From Phoronis ovalis (Eukaryota > Phoronida > Phoronidae), in the NCBI GenBank assembly GCA_028565635.1, contig JAOXYB010024734.1, positions 1 to 62,697 of the forward strand: a DNA stretch of 62,697 nucleotides. The letters are read 5' to 3'. Below, piece after piece: positions 47,802-61,774 of the stretch. The notes under the pieces are model-generated. The model worked only from the letters and a program-made list of their open reading frames with translations, did no database searches and was not told the origin of the DNA. Made by a program: the position numbers and the translations under genes. Numbering within the stretch: the stretch's first letter is position 1; each line of letters starts with the position of its first letter.

Positions 47802-50800
47802 ATGGAAGACAACATAGCAAGTGCTGGTTGGCATTCATTTAGAGAAACTGGAAGGTTCACATACTATGGCCAACAACATTTTGCTGCAACAGGAGATCCC
47901 GCTTTTTCAAGGGTCATCTTTATATGTGCCGTATTTGGAGGAGCTGCCCTTATGGCCGTGTTGGGAATTAGAGGACACGAGGTAAAACATATTGATTTAT
48001 TGTTTAAAAATTAACTAACGAAGGCCAACTTATAATGCAGCTGTTGTACACAACAGGGCAGAATATCAACGAACGGCTACTATTTTGTATGATTAGGTAC
48101 CCGGGTTGAGGTTATACTCAAGGTGGTTTATCAATTAATTGCACATACAAATATGTTATTTTACTAGGAGGATACCAAATGATATTGATACACTACGCTA
48201 TACTTACATGAAAACAAATATACCTCATAAATGCATTTGCATTATATACCCAAGCTGGTACTACATAATCATAATGGGAGGTGTTACGCCAAAGGGGGGT
48301 GGGGGAGACGTCACTTCCTTGGGATCTTGTATTACTTAGTAATTAAAAGAAACTTTACTTGCATTAGACGGTAAAAAAATTCGAACTGTATTCACAATTG
48401 CATAATTAACGCATTCGACATTCATATTCGAAACTTTTTCAGAGATGGCGAGCTTTGGTAAAAGTGGGATTCAGTGTGTTTGTCGGAGTGTCCATTCTCC
48501 GTAAGTTGTTTTTTCCTGTTAATATGTACATCATGTAAACTCACATTGTACATGCACAAGCAATTTGTTAAGTTATATATATTTTATGTCTTTGTTTGTA
48601 ACCTTATTTTCGTTTGTTAACTGTTATTTTTACAGAAAAAAATGTGTTTGCTAGTGGGCTCACTGTATAAAATTGGACAAAAGTAAACCAATTTAAGGTC
48701 AACTTTAAATAGAATGTGCACTTTCATTGTGAATTGAATATTTAAATTAGTGTAAGGCAAATAACAAGATATAAGAATAATTACATATTCATCGTATCAC
48801 CTGTAAAGCTAAGGAGTCAATAAAATGATGAATTATGACAGGCAAAACATTCGTGATGACTTGATTCATGTCACGAAAATACCGTAATCTTCCAGGCATA
48901 AAATGATAATCAAAATGTAATTCTATTGCAAATTTATGTATCTTCTTTTTTTGCATTTCAATGGCTATTAACTATTTTTTATAATATTAATATTACTAGA
49001 ATTAAGTCAACAGAAACCAAACAAAATAACTTATGAAACTATTAGTGCATATAACATCTACATAATGGATATGCTGCATGTTTCACTAAAAAAGAAATAC
49101 GAATGTCTTATGGTGTTAAAAGCCCAGTATATATATGTAGTACAAGTATTATTTAATTTAATTACCTTATCATAACTTTTTTTAGTATGTTTGTTTGGAC
49201 ATAGTTGGCAAGTCGGTTTTGTAACGTCAAAGACTGCTTACTCGAAAAACGAACACCTAAATACTACCGTCGGCGTATATGTTGGATTGAACAATGTAAA
49301 CATTACTTATGCGGCTGACAGAAACATAACGAAACGTAAGTGAAAAAGAACAAGGGTAAAATCTTTTCAATAGCGCTTTCGTTCATAAAGATAAAGCTAC
49401 TAGTCGAAACAAAAACAAGAAGCTCTTCTGGTTACAAAATGTAACGGCTTGTATTGCTTCATGTATACAATTTCTTTTACGATGATTTACTGATAATTTT
49501 GTGGATTTCAGTGTACCAAAGAACAAGACAAAGATTTCCTTAAATGAAATTATTTGTAGGTAATATGAGGTTTTTCATAATCAGAGATCCAGTTTTGTGT
49601 TCCTATATAACTGCTGCAAGTGATAACTGGCTTTATTCTGTCTGGTTTATACTTTGCAAATCTTTCTTGTAGCCGGTGGTACTCGTGGCAGCGAACATAT
49701 ATTTTTTAACGAACAGTTCCACTGGAAAGATCGTAATAGTAAGTTTTATTTGTTTTAAAATTATACAGCACTGCTCTTGACGATGTCATAAAATAGGAAG
49801 CCATGTACGCTAAAATGTAAGAAACTGACATCCTCCATCGTACGTACACGCCATCTTAGAGAGACAATAATAATAAAAATAATACTGTAGTCTGTAAACT
49901 ATATTGCACATAGCAAAAAATAATAAAATGTTATGTGTTTCATATTATTGGAATATTTGTTAATAAAGAAAGATCTTGGCCCTCTGCAATTACTTTAAAC
50001 TGAGCAACTAGTTCGAATTTGATCCACCTAGCGGTCACTTACTAATCAGTTACTATAAAATAATTATAATTCCTAACTAGAATGATATAGATCTATATCT
50101 ACACAAAATTAGGGAAATATTCTTTCAGTACATATGTTGGATAAGTTTAAGTCCCTGTCACAACAACAGTTATAGTGTGTATTTTATTTTAAGGTCACAT
50201 CGCGGAGAGTGACTTCAGTTCGGCCCGAGCACGTGGAGCTCCGTTTGGTCTGCTAACCGTTGCTGATCATTTGACGGCGGACTTTGGAGGATGGAGATGG
50301 GCAAGGCAAAACAGACAGGCTGGCTACTACACAACCATGTGTCTTTGGTAAGGAATACACAACTTAGAAATGGGCATAAAGTATTCATAATAGTTAAAGG
50401 TCTGGTCAGAATTTATTTCCGGGGGGAAGGAAATATGATTTCAAAATCAGAGCGGAAAAAATGGTCCCCCTCAAAAATGTCAAAGATAAAATGCCCCTAA
50501 CCCAATACTTTAACTTACCAGTCAAAATTATATGTGTTTTATATATTATAATAATTTAAAGGTAAAATTAGATCATTGATAAATGCATATACCGGTAAAC
50601 GGCAGGCTTTTTGAACAAGAATGTATAACACTAAGGCATATGCTGTTTATGGTCATTTAATGCTGGTAGTTTAATCTCTCTGATCGAAACACTTTTATTG
50701 TGACACAGATCCATGAATTTTAAGTTGGGAGTACGTTTTGTTATTCAAACGAGTGCCTGCAGGGTGCGAAGCAAAACTAGGGAGTGACAGACATGACCCC

Positions 50801-52603
50801 TGGTGGGATTTCCTGTATTCTGGTGCATTCTGGACTCTTGTTATTCATTAAAAAAAAACACTTTTACATGAAGAAGTTTACTTTTACTTTTACCTTTACT
50901 TTTTCAATAAATGAAATTGCACTACAATNNNNNNNNNNNNNNNNNNNNNNNNNNNNNNNNNNNNNNNNNNNNNNNNNNNNNNNNNNNNNNNNNNNNNNNN
51001 NNNNNNNNNNNNNNNNNNNNNNNNNNNNAAAAAAACACTTTTACATGAAGAAGTTTACTTTTACTTTTACCTTTACTTTTTCAATAAATGAAATTGCACT
51101 ACAATCTTTGAACATTATTGCTGTTGTACTTGGGAGCTTGGGAATCCACCAAACTCTTTCATGTATGTTGTTTCAGGACTGCTTTTGGAATATGGATTTT
51201 GTTCAATTTGACATTCACCATGCAAGTGTCCTATGCTGCTGCTCAGATGGTATTGTGCGGTGGACTCATACTACTAGGCCTTCTATTATATTCTGTTCTT
51301 CAACCTTCTAACGCTATGTTAGTACAGTTAGAAGATGGTAAATTGAATTTAATGTATGGTTGGAGCTACTGGTTAACTTTAGCATCAGGTAAATGGTTTA
51401 TTCATAAACTTCAGGCACCAATTTTTAGCTTCAACGTCTGATACGATTTCATACTTTATCTGTTATTCCTATATGTCTTATTTGTTGATCACTTTTAAGG
51501 CCACGGGACGATGTCCGTCATCTCTTAAATTTGTAGCATATTTTAAATAATGTTAACTGTATGGTATCATTCTCGTTTAGGTGTGATTTGCTGTTTAGTT
51601 GGGATCTTTGTTTGGCTCGTGGACTACTTTTCACCTGCTAAGGCTGGCGCTTTCTTTGATCTGGCTGTTCAGGACGAAGATTATTATTATTATGACGACC
51701 AGGTAACCACCAGTCTTAAATCTTTGAACATGAAACTTTTTTACTGTTACATTTACAATATTTTATTATGACAGTTATGGTTATTCATGAACTGTAGATA
51801 TATGATGATCGCAGATTTATGAATAATACCACGGGCTAAATGTCCCATAACGGTGGAACACCAGGGATTATATAAATTTTCTAAATGAAGATCTATGTAA
51901 CACACAGTTGAATACTAAATGTCTAATTCTAATTTCATCAACCATGTATTTATAGTTTTGTTATTCATTCATGAAAAAATAGGAAAAAAATATTTCACTC
52001 AAATATGTCTATGAACAGAATCATTTTTGCAATTTTTAAACGGCTGTGATATCGTACAACCCATTGTTTCAGAACGATGATTCGTCGACATCTCCAAAAA
52101 CTTCCAAGGTTTCTGTTGTACTAAACGGTGGAGAAAGATCACCAAAGCTAAACCAGTACAGCAGAACAAGCAATGACAATCGTAAAATAGCTTTTGATAC
52201 AGACACCCCAGAACTACGTCAAAGATCTAAATTATCCAACGCTTACGATAATCCAGTATTTACTGACGATTCAGGAATGCTTGATGTCCCAAAGGGAGAC
52301 CATGGTTCGAAGCTTTATAGCAGCACGAGTTCATTCGGTTCTGCATCCACCTATTCTGATACGGAAAGCGCTCTACCAAGTCCTGCACTGCCAGAGAAAG
52401 AATCGATCTCATCTCCGACACTGTTCGCCAGTAACGGGAATGGAACGCTTCCCAGTAATGGCACAACCTTGCAAGTAAATAGTCCAGCAAGTCCTTTGCA
52501 TGTTCAAGTTGACATGAACGCACTTATGAGAGCAAACGAGAGTAACGGATACGTCGGTGGGAATAACGTCACAACAGTTAATATAACCAATACTCACATG
52601 TGA
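47802..52603 (+). CDS. DuoxA: Dual oxidase maturation factor (8 coding exons, 490 aa)
   Basis: ER membrane chaperone and partner that lets Duox mature and reach the surface. Coding exons: 47802-47981, 48443-48500, 49186-49335, 49673-49738, 50194-50347, 51177-51388, 51581-51702, 52073-52603; all phases join. Five hydrophobic segments are seen: about residues 38-55, 64-83, 203-222, 227-245 and 274-291. The long loop between the second and third holds the family pattern VGLNNVNITY and three N-glycosylation sequons (NTT, NIT, NIT), followed by the QAGYYTTMCLW segment that leads into the third helix. The GIRG motif after the first helix is also typical. The C-terminal tail (about 176 residues in the last exon) is much longer than in vertebrate DUOXA proteins (about 340 aa in total), and is rich in Ser, Asn and Pro. 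A 100-N gap falls in the intron before 51177 and does not affect coding. It is divergent from Duox paralog 2. Confidence 0.93.
50852..51105. other. 100-N gap flanked by identical 77-bp sequences (DuoxA intron)
   Basis: N run 50929-51028; bases 50852-50928 and 51029-51105 are identical over 77 positions. It lies in the DuoxA intron between exons 50194-50347 and 51177-51388. The open frame that seems to run across it is an artefact of the doubled flank. Confidence 0.9.
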
Positions 52604-53026
52604 GCAGGAACAATACCTTCATATAATTCAATATTGTGTATATTCATCATGAAGAGTTATTAAATTTTACTAACTTGCAAATTTGTGATAAACACGTTTC
52701 TATTAGTTCAAAATTATATTTATTATATGTACTATATCGGAACGAAACCATAAAAGTTAGTACTGTTTGCAACGAAGTCTGGTCACTATGGTATCGTGGT
52801 ATTTTGCCCTTGATTTAGCTATTTATGAAGTAACAAATAGCCATATCACGAGTCGCAAATCGTTGCAAACGGTAGTAAACAATTATAGTAGAATTTAGCT
52901 TTTAATACACGATCAATAGAAAACTGCTACATGTTATGTATATGTAAATTTGGTGCAATGTCGGCAACATTTTCAACTAAATCGTCGGCACTACACTATT
53001 TAGTTATATAGATATATACATGTATA

Positions 53027-53032
53027 AATAAA
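53027..53032 (+). terminator. Candidate DuoxA polyadenylation signal
   Basis: First AATAAA downstream of the DuoxA stop codon, about 420 nt into the 3' flank. Placement is by hexamer only. Confidence 0.4.
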
Positions 53033-53929
53033 CTTTGTTAACTATGCAATTAAATTAAAGATATTAAACTTTTTAAAATTAAATTTATGATACTAGTACT
53101 TTTAATGAATTTCTTGGTTGTTACACATTTTCAAATAAAAATAAACAAGAAATAAAAATGCTTCGATAATTGACTTATCTAGTTTTTTTTTTACTTTGCT
53201 ATTTCGCATCATTGAAATACTGTATTAAAGATAGTATCCAAACAGTACATGTTCTCCAACAAAGGCAAGCTCATCCACCTATCTATTAAAAGTAATATTA
53301 TTACGTTTTATTATGTGTTTAAAAAGTGCACAAAAACTGTAACATTTAATGTATAAGTTGGTGTCTTTCCTACCGACAGCAATAGAGAGCATGCATGTAT
53401 TTGCATCTCTCTTTCTGGATTTGTGCTTAAATGTCACGAACAATTAACTTTTATTAATTATACATACAATCCCTCCATACCTTTATTAGCACGGTGATAT
53501 TATTTTTGTCAGACCATAGATGTTAAAATATAAAATCTGAAATAAATCTGACAGAAACTGAAAAAAACCGTAATTGCAGAAGCTTGATTCGTCTGCCAAA
53601 ATGGCCACCAGGTGGATTATAGTCAACGCTGATTTCTCACAAATGGCCTAAGGATACAATTGATTTTCCCATCCACCTCAATAGTAACGTATTGTCTTCT
53701 AGTACGTAGACTAACTCTTCGCGGAAAATGCTGTTCAGTCACAATAAAGATAATCGAATCATATGTTATAGCTACTCACGATTTTTCGTGCAGTCTTAAC
53801 CAATATAGTAACATTTGCATGAACTCAAAGAGCGGCATCTGGTGGAATTAGTGAGAAATACAGAGGAAACTCAGGCCAACTTGCCATGCTTGGATATAAT
53901 TTCCTCAATTTCTGATAAAAATGACGTTA

Positions 53930-54040
53930 CAAATTGTGACTTCTCTAATTTTGTGCGAAATTATACCCACTTCTAAATAGAGATGTCCCCATGGCTGCCC
54001 AGGGGCCAAAAGAAAAGGAAAAGAGAAAAAAGCTAATTAA
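53930..54040 (-). repeat. Dispersed repeat, copy 2
   Basis: Reverse-complement relative of 21735-21840, sharing ATGTCCCCATGGCTG and the block CAAATTGTGA..TTTTGTG. Copies differ by many substitutions, so the family is old. Confidence 0.7.
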
Positions 54041-55526
54041 TACGATCTTTATTCAGCTTGTGCAGTTGTTACCATGGCTCCAATTGGCTACCTAATGCCA
54101 AATGCCGTTACTGCAAGTAAGTTACTAAATCGTGGTATTATCTCAATTCACAAGAGAAAAAAATCTTCGCTATGATCCCAAGCTTATGGAGAATTAAAAA
54201 ACACAACAAGTACCAATTGAGGACCACCGACTTCGACGGCAGAGTTTGTCACGGCATCCGAAATCAGCCCTTGGAAACATGGCCCTATCATGGCAACCTA
54301 AGACTTGTCCTAGTTTCATGGCCCCAATATAGCAATAGCTAATGTTAATACATGTAGACATTTTCTTTTTTCTAATAATAACCTCTTTTTGTCATCAAGA
54401 GCAGAAATGACAAGTTTTGTAAGAGGAACTTCTACATGCTTTTACATATAGATGTTACCATGACTAGGTTATTTATTTTACCATACAATAATAAGATAAT
54501 ACTTCAGACTTGTTTAAGTCGTGAATGTATTATTGTGGAAAAAATGAACTTTTACTCTACTGATATATGAATTTGACAGGATTTTTAATAATCTGTAGAC
54601 CACTTGATCTCCTAAAGGAAGCCATGACAGGACCTTCCCTGTATTCATGCTTCATTATAGTACATGTGCCTACACTTTTTCAAAAGACGAGGCAAATTTG
54701 AGGACACGATGGTAAGGTTGGTGCTACGATTAATCAATGATAACGCCGTATAGTACATCCTAACATCCAAAATATTCATGTAACCCGCGTACACGCCTAT
54801 GGGCGAGACAACTAATCTCAATTATCTTATATTAATCATGCCAGTTCTAATTAAAATGTTCAACTTCGAATTTACAACGAAGATATAATTCAAATTGATA
54901 AGGTAATTTAAATAATAAAGGAACATTTTCACATGTTCTTTAGTAAAAGTACAAATATATATTTTAACACTTGTATATTATGTTACAGTATTAATATTTA
55001 TTATTTATTATCATACAGTGTATTGATTCTTGGAGCGGGAGAACTATCGTGATGGAGATTTAAGAACATGTACTACAGAGTAAGGTCTACACAGTAAACA
55101 AGTTAATTTACGTGCCAGCTAACATGTACATCGATCAAAACTTAAAATTGACAGGTGCAAATATCTTGAAAAAAGTTTATCATTAACATGACAAAAATGA
55201 ATAATGATTATATAAGGATGGCATGTATATTATGTTACTTAGAACTAAAATTGATTTGTTTACCCAGTCTTAATGCATGTATCGTCCCGCGCACGAAATT
55301 AGATAATGTGTACAAAATGTAGTCTTTATTATCAAAAGGTATTTGTTTTTATTTGATGAAGTAAATTATATAGAAATATCTGACCAATAATCGGACCTTA
55401 AGGTGTACCTGCTTCAAACGCGGTTTTATCGAAATTGTTTCCTCATAGTGTTTTAATGACTCAGAGGCAAAAAAGAAAAAGAATATTAAAAAAGATCTTG
55501 TCATTTGAAAACAGTTTTTTTTACTT

Positions 55527-55591
55527 ATATCAATCACAGTTTATTTTTTAATTATATCAATCGCAGTTTATTTTTTAATTATATCAATCAT
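55527..55591. repeat. 27-bp tandem repeat, about 2.4 copies
   Basis: Units start ATATCAATCACAGTTTATTT and ATATCAATCGCAGTTTATTT, with a partial third. Confidence 0.85.
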
Positions 55592-58500
55592 ATTTAGCTG
55601 TTACACAACTAGTGCTATGCTTATGTTCAGGAAAAGCAGTATCATTTCAACACTAGGATCATAAACGAGCTAAAGCTGCGCGAGTAAAGTGAAGAATGCA
55701 CTATCTGGTACATACATAGACCCTCGAGCAGCGATCTAAGCAGCATCGACTCCGTTTTTTACTTAATGACATAAATGTTAACACAGAAGGAACTTGCACC
55801 TCATTCGTACCCTTTTCGTAATGATCTTAATTAATTTCACAAACAAGAATGCCTGTATATATGTGGCTACTTGAAGAGATAGTCAGCATTGAAAGCATCG
55901 GGTGTTTTTTCAGATGCATACTCTAAGCGTTGATACTTTTTGACCTTAATGGATTGGCGTTTATTTGGTATTAAATAAGAAAAGGCGCGCATTTATTGAC
56001 TTTTCAGTTTCTAGAGGTCATTTAGTAGAAAAGGTGTCTAACAAAAGAAGGGTATATTTTATATTTTCAAAATGTTTATGAAATTACAAGCGTCCCAATT
56101 GCCTACAGCTTACTATAATGTCATTTATTATCACTACAATATACTTGCAATAAATTACAACTATTACATCTGCTTTAAGATAACATATTTATAAAATCCA
56201 CAAGTTCTTGAGATAACAAATGTTACTGATAAAACAATTTATTTACGGCTTAACACAAAAGTAGTAGTCGAATTAATGTACATTTGATGAATACAAATAA
56301 AAGCCAGAATATGTGCTACGTAGGTATGTGTATGTATACATTTATTATATTAATAAGAGCAGACACTAAACTTTTAACTCTTGAGGTCCAACCCTGGTCT
56401 TTTAGTTTTATTCCTGGTTATTCACCTATAAACGGTGTGCTGCCATAGTTTTCAACTCAATACGGGCGGGCCAAAAATAGCAGATAAGCAACGAAAGCAT
56501 GCACCGAATCTCTGTTCCCTAAACTATCTAATCTGACTGACAGGGAACTGTTCAAAAATAGGATATTCAGCTGGTAAGGGTTGCCGAATAAAAATGGCTT
56601 TCCAAGCAAAACACAATAAAATGATTTATTTATTGATAAGCTTGAAACATCAACCTTGTTTCTAATTTCAGCTGGCAGGTAGACTTTTGCCGCATATTAA
56701 GCTGGGCCGTGCATAGCGAACAGACGTGGCTTTCCTGGCAACAATATGCTTGAGCAAAATATGCTGCTTTGCTATATAAGGCCCTAATTGTTTTCTTCTT
56801 AATTGGGTACTTCCCACAACATCCGAGAATAGCCTTTAATGCATTTAAACTAGCATCTGATGGTGTCACAATTTTTTAAAGATTGTTCTTGTTATTTAGT
56901 TAGACGTATACAGTAAGTAGTAGATATTATTATTTTTGTCATAATTGATGAAACCATACCAGCTACTTGGTACAAAGCACTATTTTGATGCATCCTCTAC
57001 TGTGCTGAAGATTAGTCATTGTGCATATTTCATAATGAGTATTCCGTACATATTAACCGACTGACTATTTATATAATTACCATCTTATAAACTGCGAACA
57101 ACCGAGGGTCAGACGTATTAAGAAATGATAGATATTAATTGCTAGATTTAGGTTGAAAAATAATATATAGATACAGTCATGTTGTTTAGAAATATCTTTT
57201 AATTAGCAAAATAGATCCTAATTGCTTTCGTGTCACAAAGTATGAAACTATTCAATGCTACTTGTTGAATGGAATCAAGGGTCAACTTTTGGGACAATTA
57301 GCTTCTGTCCTGTGTTTTATTTGATGGGATCAAACTTATTTATGTAAATAATTTTTAAATAAACATGTATGGTCAAACGTAGACCAATATATTTTTCATA
57401 ACGTATTTACCAAATTTAAGTGTGATAAAAATCTTACCTTTTTCGTTTTGGCTATCAATGTAAACACTTCTACACTAACATACATTAATCATCTATACAA
57501 ACTCTCCTTAGCTGTGTTATAATTCAGCTGACATTAAATCGTCGGTGTAAAGACGATTGTCCATAGTATTGTTGGAATATATTTTGTTTAGTACAAAGGA
57601 ATAATCGCGCGACAACTTTACGACTGAAGTGAATTGAAGCTGAGTAAAAGGGGAGGATACTTGCTAGCTACGTATTTACAACAAAATAATACCTTATATA
57701 ATCTACTATTCGCATGGACCATTGAGTAATTCATTATTCTCATCAATAGCGGTTGAAATTCCATTTCGTATCATTTTAACATTTTTATTCGATAGAGTTT
57801 TCTATGATACGAAACAAATACAGCGTATAGCATATTTGAAATAGTACTAAAATGGAATATGTCGGCTTAAAATGATTGATATTCATTTGGATTCTCTTCA
57901 CACTTCTTTTTCGTTGATGACATATATTCTAAATTTCGATTTATCAGTAGCACAAACGCATTACAATTGAAAATTAAACTAGTACCTCCGATCAACTATC
58001 GAGCAGCAACCCCCGGTGTAACCTTTTATGAACTAAGGGTGTCCTTAAAACTGTGACGTATGCTGAAGAGTTTGATAAAGTTGAAGTTACTTCCCGAGTT
58101 ACCGAAATCTCGACAAATCCTTGCTGTATCTTGAAAAAAATATGCGTCAAGGGATAAACATTTTTCCGGATCCGCATTTTAATTTTGAAGATAATTGTTT
58201 CTGTGTGTTAGATACTCATATCACTAGTGCTTGAGCTGAAGACGGAGACTACGAAAGTATTATAATAAGGGTAAGCAGATTTATTTCTTTGTTATTGTCC
58301 GTTTCATTTTTCCCCTTGTAAATTCATGTTGCTTGTTCACAAAAATATTTGTCACTGAATTTTACTGGGCTTTTCCTGCAAGACCGTTATATTTACCACA
58401 TCTTTTAAGAAAATCTTACTAAAATTAATTTTTAATTAATGCACATGAATTATTAAAACTACTTTTTGTTGATAAAATCTATAAAAAAAATCAAAAGCGA

Positions 58501-61500
58501 ATTTTTATTGACGTAGCAGAGTGGATAATATTAAATTGAATTGCACTCACGAATAATTATTGCTTTCATTGCCTTTAGTTAATGGGGCCCGCAGTCATAA
58601 GTTTTATTGACTGAGACGAGATATTAAAAGTAATAGTTCTATCTGGACAGGGTAGCTAACTAACGCCCATTTTAATATTAGATCACATTACACTTAGGAT
58701 TTTACGTTTTAACAACAACGATTTATTTACTGTGCGTTTACGTAGAAACCTGCAGCATATTTTCTTCCTTTAAATATGCAAACTAGAATAGATAATAAAG
58801 TGTCCGAAACATTCAACCATCGGCCGTAGTTGGATACATTAGCTTGTTGCTTAATGACAGTGTTAAGCTTTCCCCGGGACTTTCCCTTGTTAATACGGAT
58901 ATACAGGTGTGTCTAGATTAGTGGCTGGTGTTGATATAATTAATGCATTGTAAGCTGTACATAAAACTACTGAGTTTTCGTGTTTTTCTTGGGGTCTCTT
59001 TAAATAGATAGCAGATCAAAAGCAAAATGTATTCGAATGTTTTATTAGAGTATGCGTTGGTAATACTGCATGCATTCCCTCTGGCAATTTCTCACATTAG
59101 ATTAGCTGGCGGCGGACGTGATGTATTCCTTCTGCAACATAGTTACGGAGTAGCTTATGGAATGTTATCTTAATGTTCATACTTGTAAATTAAATTTTAA
59201 CTAACTTACCACCTTAACGTGAGAACTCTGCTTAGAAGTTAATTATGCAAAATATTTACGTTGGTAACATACGCTTTTACGGCACCTGATAGTAGCGTTA
59301 CGTACAATACGTCATATATGGATAATCATAAATATTTTTTCAATCCGGATAATAAATATTGATAGCACAATGATATTATGAAGGATTTTAATCTTTATTT
59401 TAAATATTTTATGCTTTGTAATTGTTAAAACTATTTTGTAAAATTATAAATTCCATCGTGCAAAGAGGATAACTTTTATTGAGTCTATCGACAGCTCTGG
59501 CGACGGTCCTCTGTTTCAAAACTAGTTCTATTCCGTGTTGTCGTTTTATGAGACGAGATATTTTAATATTTAAAAATGGAATATACAAAATGAGTGTACA
59601 AAACTAAAATGTACAGCTGATTTTAAAAGGACACAATGTATATGGATTTATACAATAAATACGCATTTATGTATTTATACATATAAAAGCATTTTTGAAA
59701 TGCATAGCGTCACGTTCGTTCTGCGGACATTTTTGTCCACAGTCACAATGATTTACTCCCATACGTCTTTATTCTATTATTACAACTAGCGCAGATATTA
59801 TTTGACTGGTAAGCAATGTGTGACTCAAGACCACCTGGCGGTAAATTTGAATTTACAAGCAAGAATAAACAATTTATAAATAATAATACCCGATATTTTA
59901 GGCAAAATTAGAATGTGGAAAAGAAGTTTCCTTTTGGTTTCTACCCAAGAAATTATCGTGATTTACGTAGAAAATGTGTAACAAATTTTATAGGAATTAC
60001 AATTTTGAAACTCACATTCCAAACAGTTAAATATTTCGGTATCATACATGTGGATAGCTTTTCGATGTTGCACTGAAAATCAGTTTTAATATCTATACGA
60101 CAGCATCGTTATTATAGTAATTCTTATATATAGTTTTAGTGGGCATGTACTTATATTTTATTTGTTTAATTTTATAAAGTGGCATGGTATACCAATGGCT
60201 TGCTCCTATTGAGTACCTTCTAACGTTTACATTTAAATTTTACCGCACGTGAAGCTGCATTTACCTAATTCCTTGTCAACAAATTTCGTCTCAGTCTGAA
60301 TTTCGGAGTTTTTCAAAGCAATAACTCCGGAGCTTATTTTCTTCGTAAACAAGTTTTTGAGAACTAGAATACCCTTTTATCCCTATTTCAAACATGTTCC
60401 TTTTAACGCCTTGTTGTTCTCATCCAGGTAAAATAAAAACAAATATATTTCTCCTTGGCAGTGTTAATGTTAAGAAATGTTGTAAATAAATTAAATAACA
60501 ATATCAACACAACTTGGCGTTTCAACTTTTTAAATGGACTATAATTAGATAGTTTAATTAAAAATAGTCATAAACCGGATACATACGTGACAGTTGTCAT
60601 TGAAGTGGAAAAATGAAACCCTGTATAATAAATTCAGCAATTACTTTTTCTTTTGCATAACAGGATTTTTTATTTCATTTTAATAAACTGAACATTATTT
60701 CCGTGTGAATGCGAGATGTCACATTAAATAAAAAAACAGATAAATTAATTCATAATAAATATCATGCGGCAGCAAAACAACTGAAAAGTGTCATAACTTC
60801 ATATTATTATCATGATTTAAATTCTATATTTATTTCCTGACTCAAATTATTGCAGATTATTATTTTTTATATAGTGTAGTATTTTTTGTAAAGTGGTACT
60901 GGTTGTCACTAAAAAATAATTTTAGAAATAAATCATGATCAACGGCTGATAAAAAAGTCAAAGGTAAATTATAGTTTGGATGTATCAAGGAAACAATGCC
61001 TGGAATAAATCAAGGATATTAAATATAATAAGTAATATCCTTGAATAAATCCCTGTTTACGAGAGTGCGGATTGACGGATCAAGTCTACGCTGACTAGGT
61101 AGGCCTGATTTATTGTGGGGTCGATTTGGTCCGCAAAGCTATGCTACAGAATCTAATGCATACGAACAGTCTATAATGAGGACTATGGTAATCATATCTG
61201 GGTAAAAGCTGCATGCTTATTTTGTTTTAGTAAAAAAATAATGTTCAATCACTATTTTATGTATCAAATCTACAGACTACACGGGCAAAGTTATCGAATA
61301 TTATAATGTACTATAGTTACGTTCTTCCTGAACTATGCCAAACAACTTTACTTTTTTTTCATTTTAATATAAAATGTAAAAAAATATAGTTTTATTAGTG
61401 TCCTATCGAGATAAATTATGACACTCGTTTATGTTTTAAAAGGGCAGAAACATTTGACACAGAAGTGCTATGAAAAAAGTTTTACAACAACTTACATGTA

Positions 61501-61737
61501 TAGTGCCGGTTCAATCCTTGGGCTATTTTCAATATCAAGTTATCCGACATAGTACATTGGGCATGATTCATTCCAAGTTATAATTAAGCATCCTGCGTTT
61601 TACTTTCTAACTTAATAACAGTGAATTATGGATTCTTAATTATTACCAGTTAATACCCTGGAGATAGTCACCATGCAGCCTTATCGTGGATGATAATAAA
61701 CATTTTAGTAGCAGTGATTCGGTCAGTGATCGGTTAT

Positions 61738-61738
61738 A

Positions 61739-61771
<33 letters not shown>
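61738..61771. repeat. (TA)n microsatellite
   Basis: About 34 bases of TA dinucleotides. Confidence 0.95.

Positions 61772-61774
<3 letters not shown>

Noticed and set aside
50784-51311. 175-residue open frame running through the N gap
   Set aside because: It exists only because Ns carry no stops and the flank is doubled; the real DuoxA exon starts at 51177 in another frame.
52260-52597. Minus-strand frames opposite the last DuoxA exon
   Set aside because: Shadows of the coding strand with no independent support.
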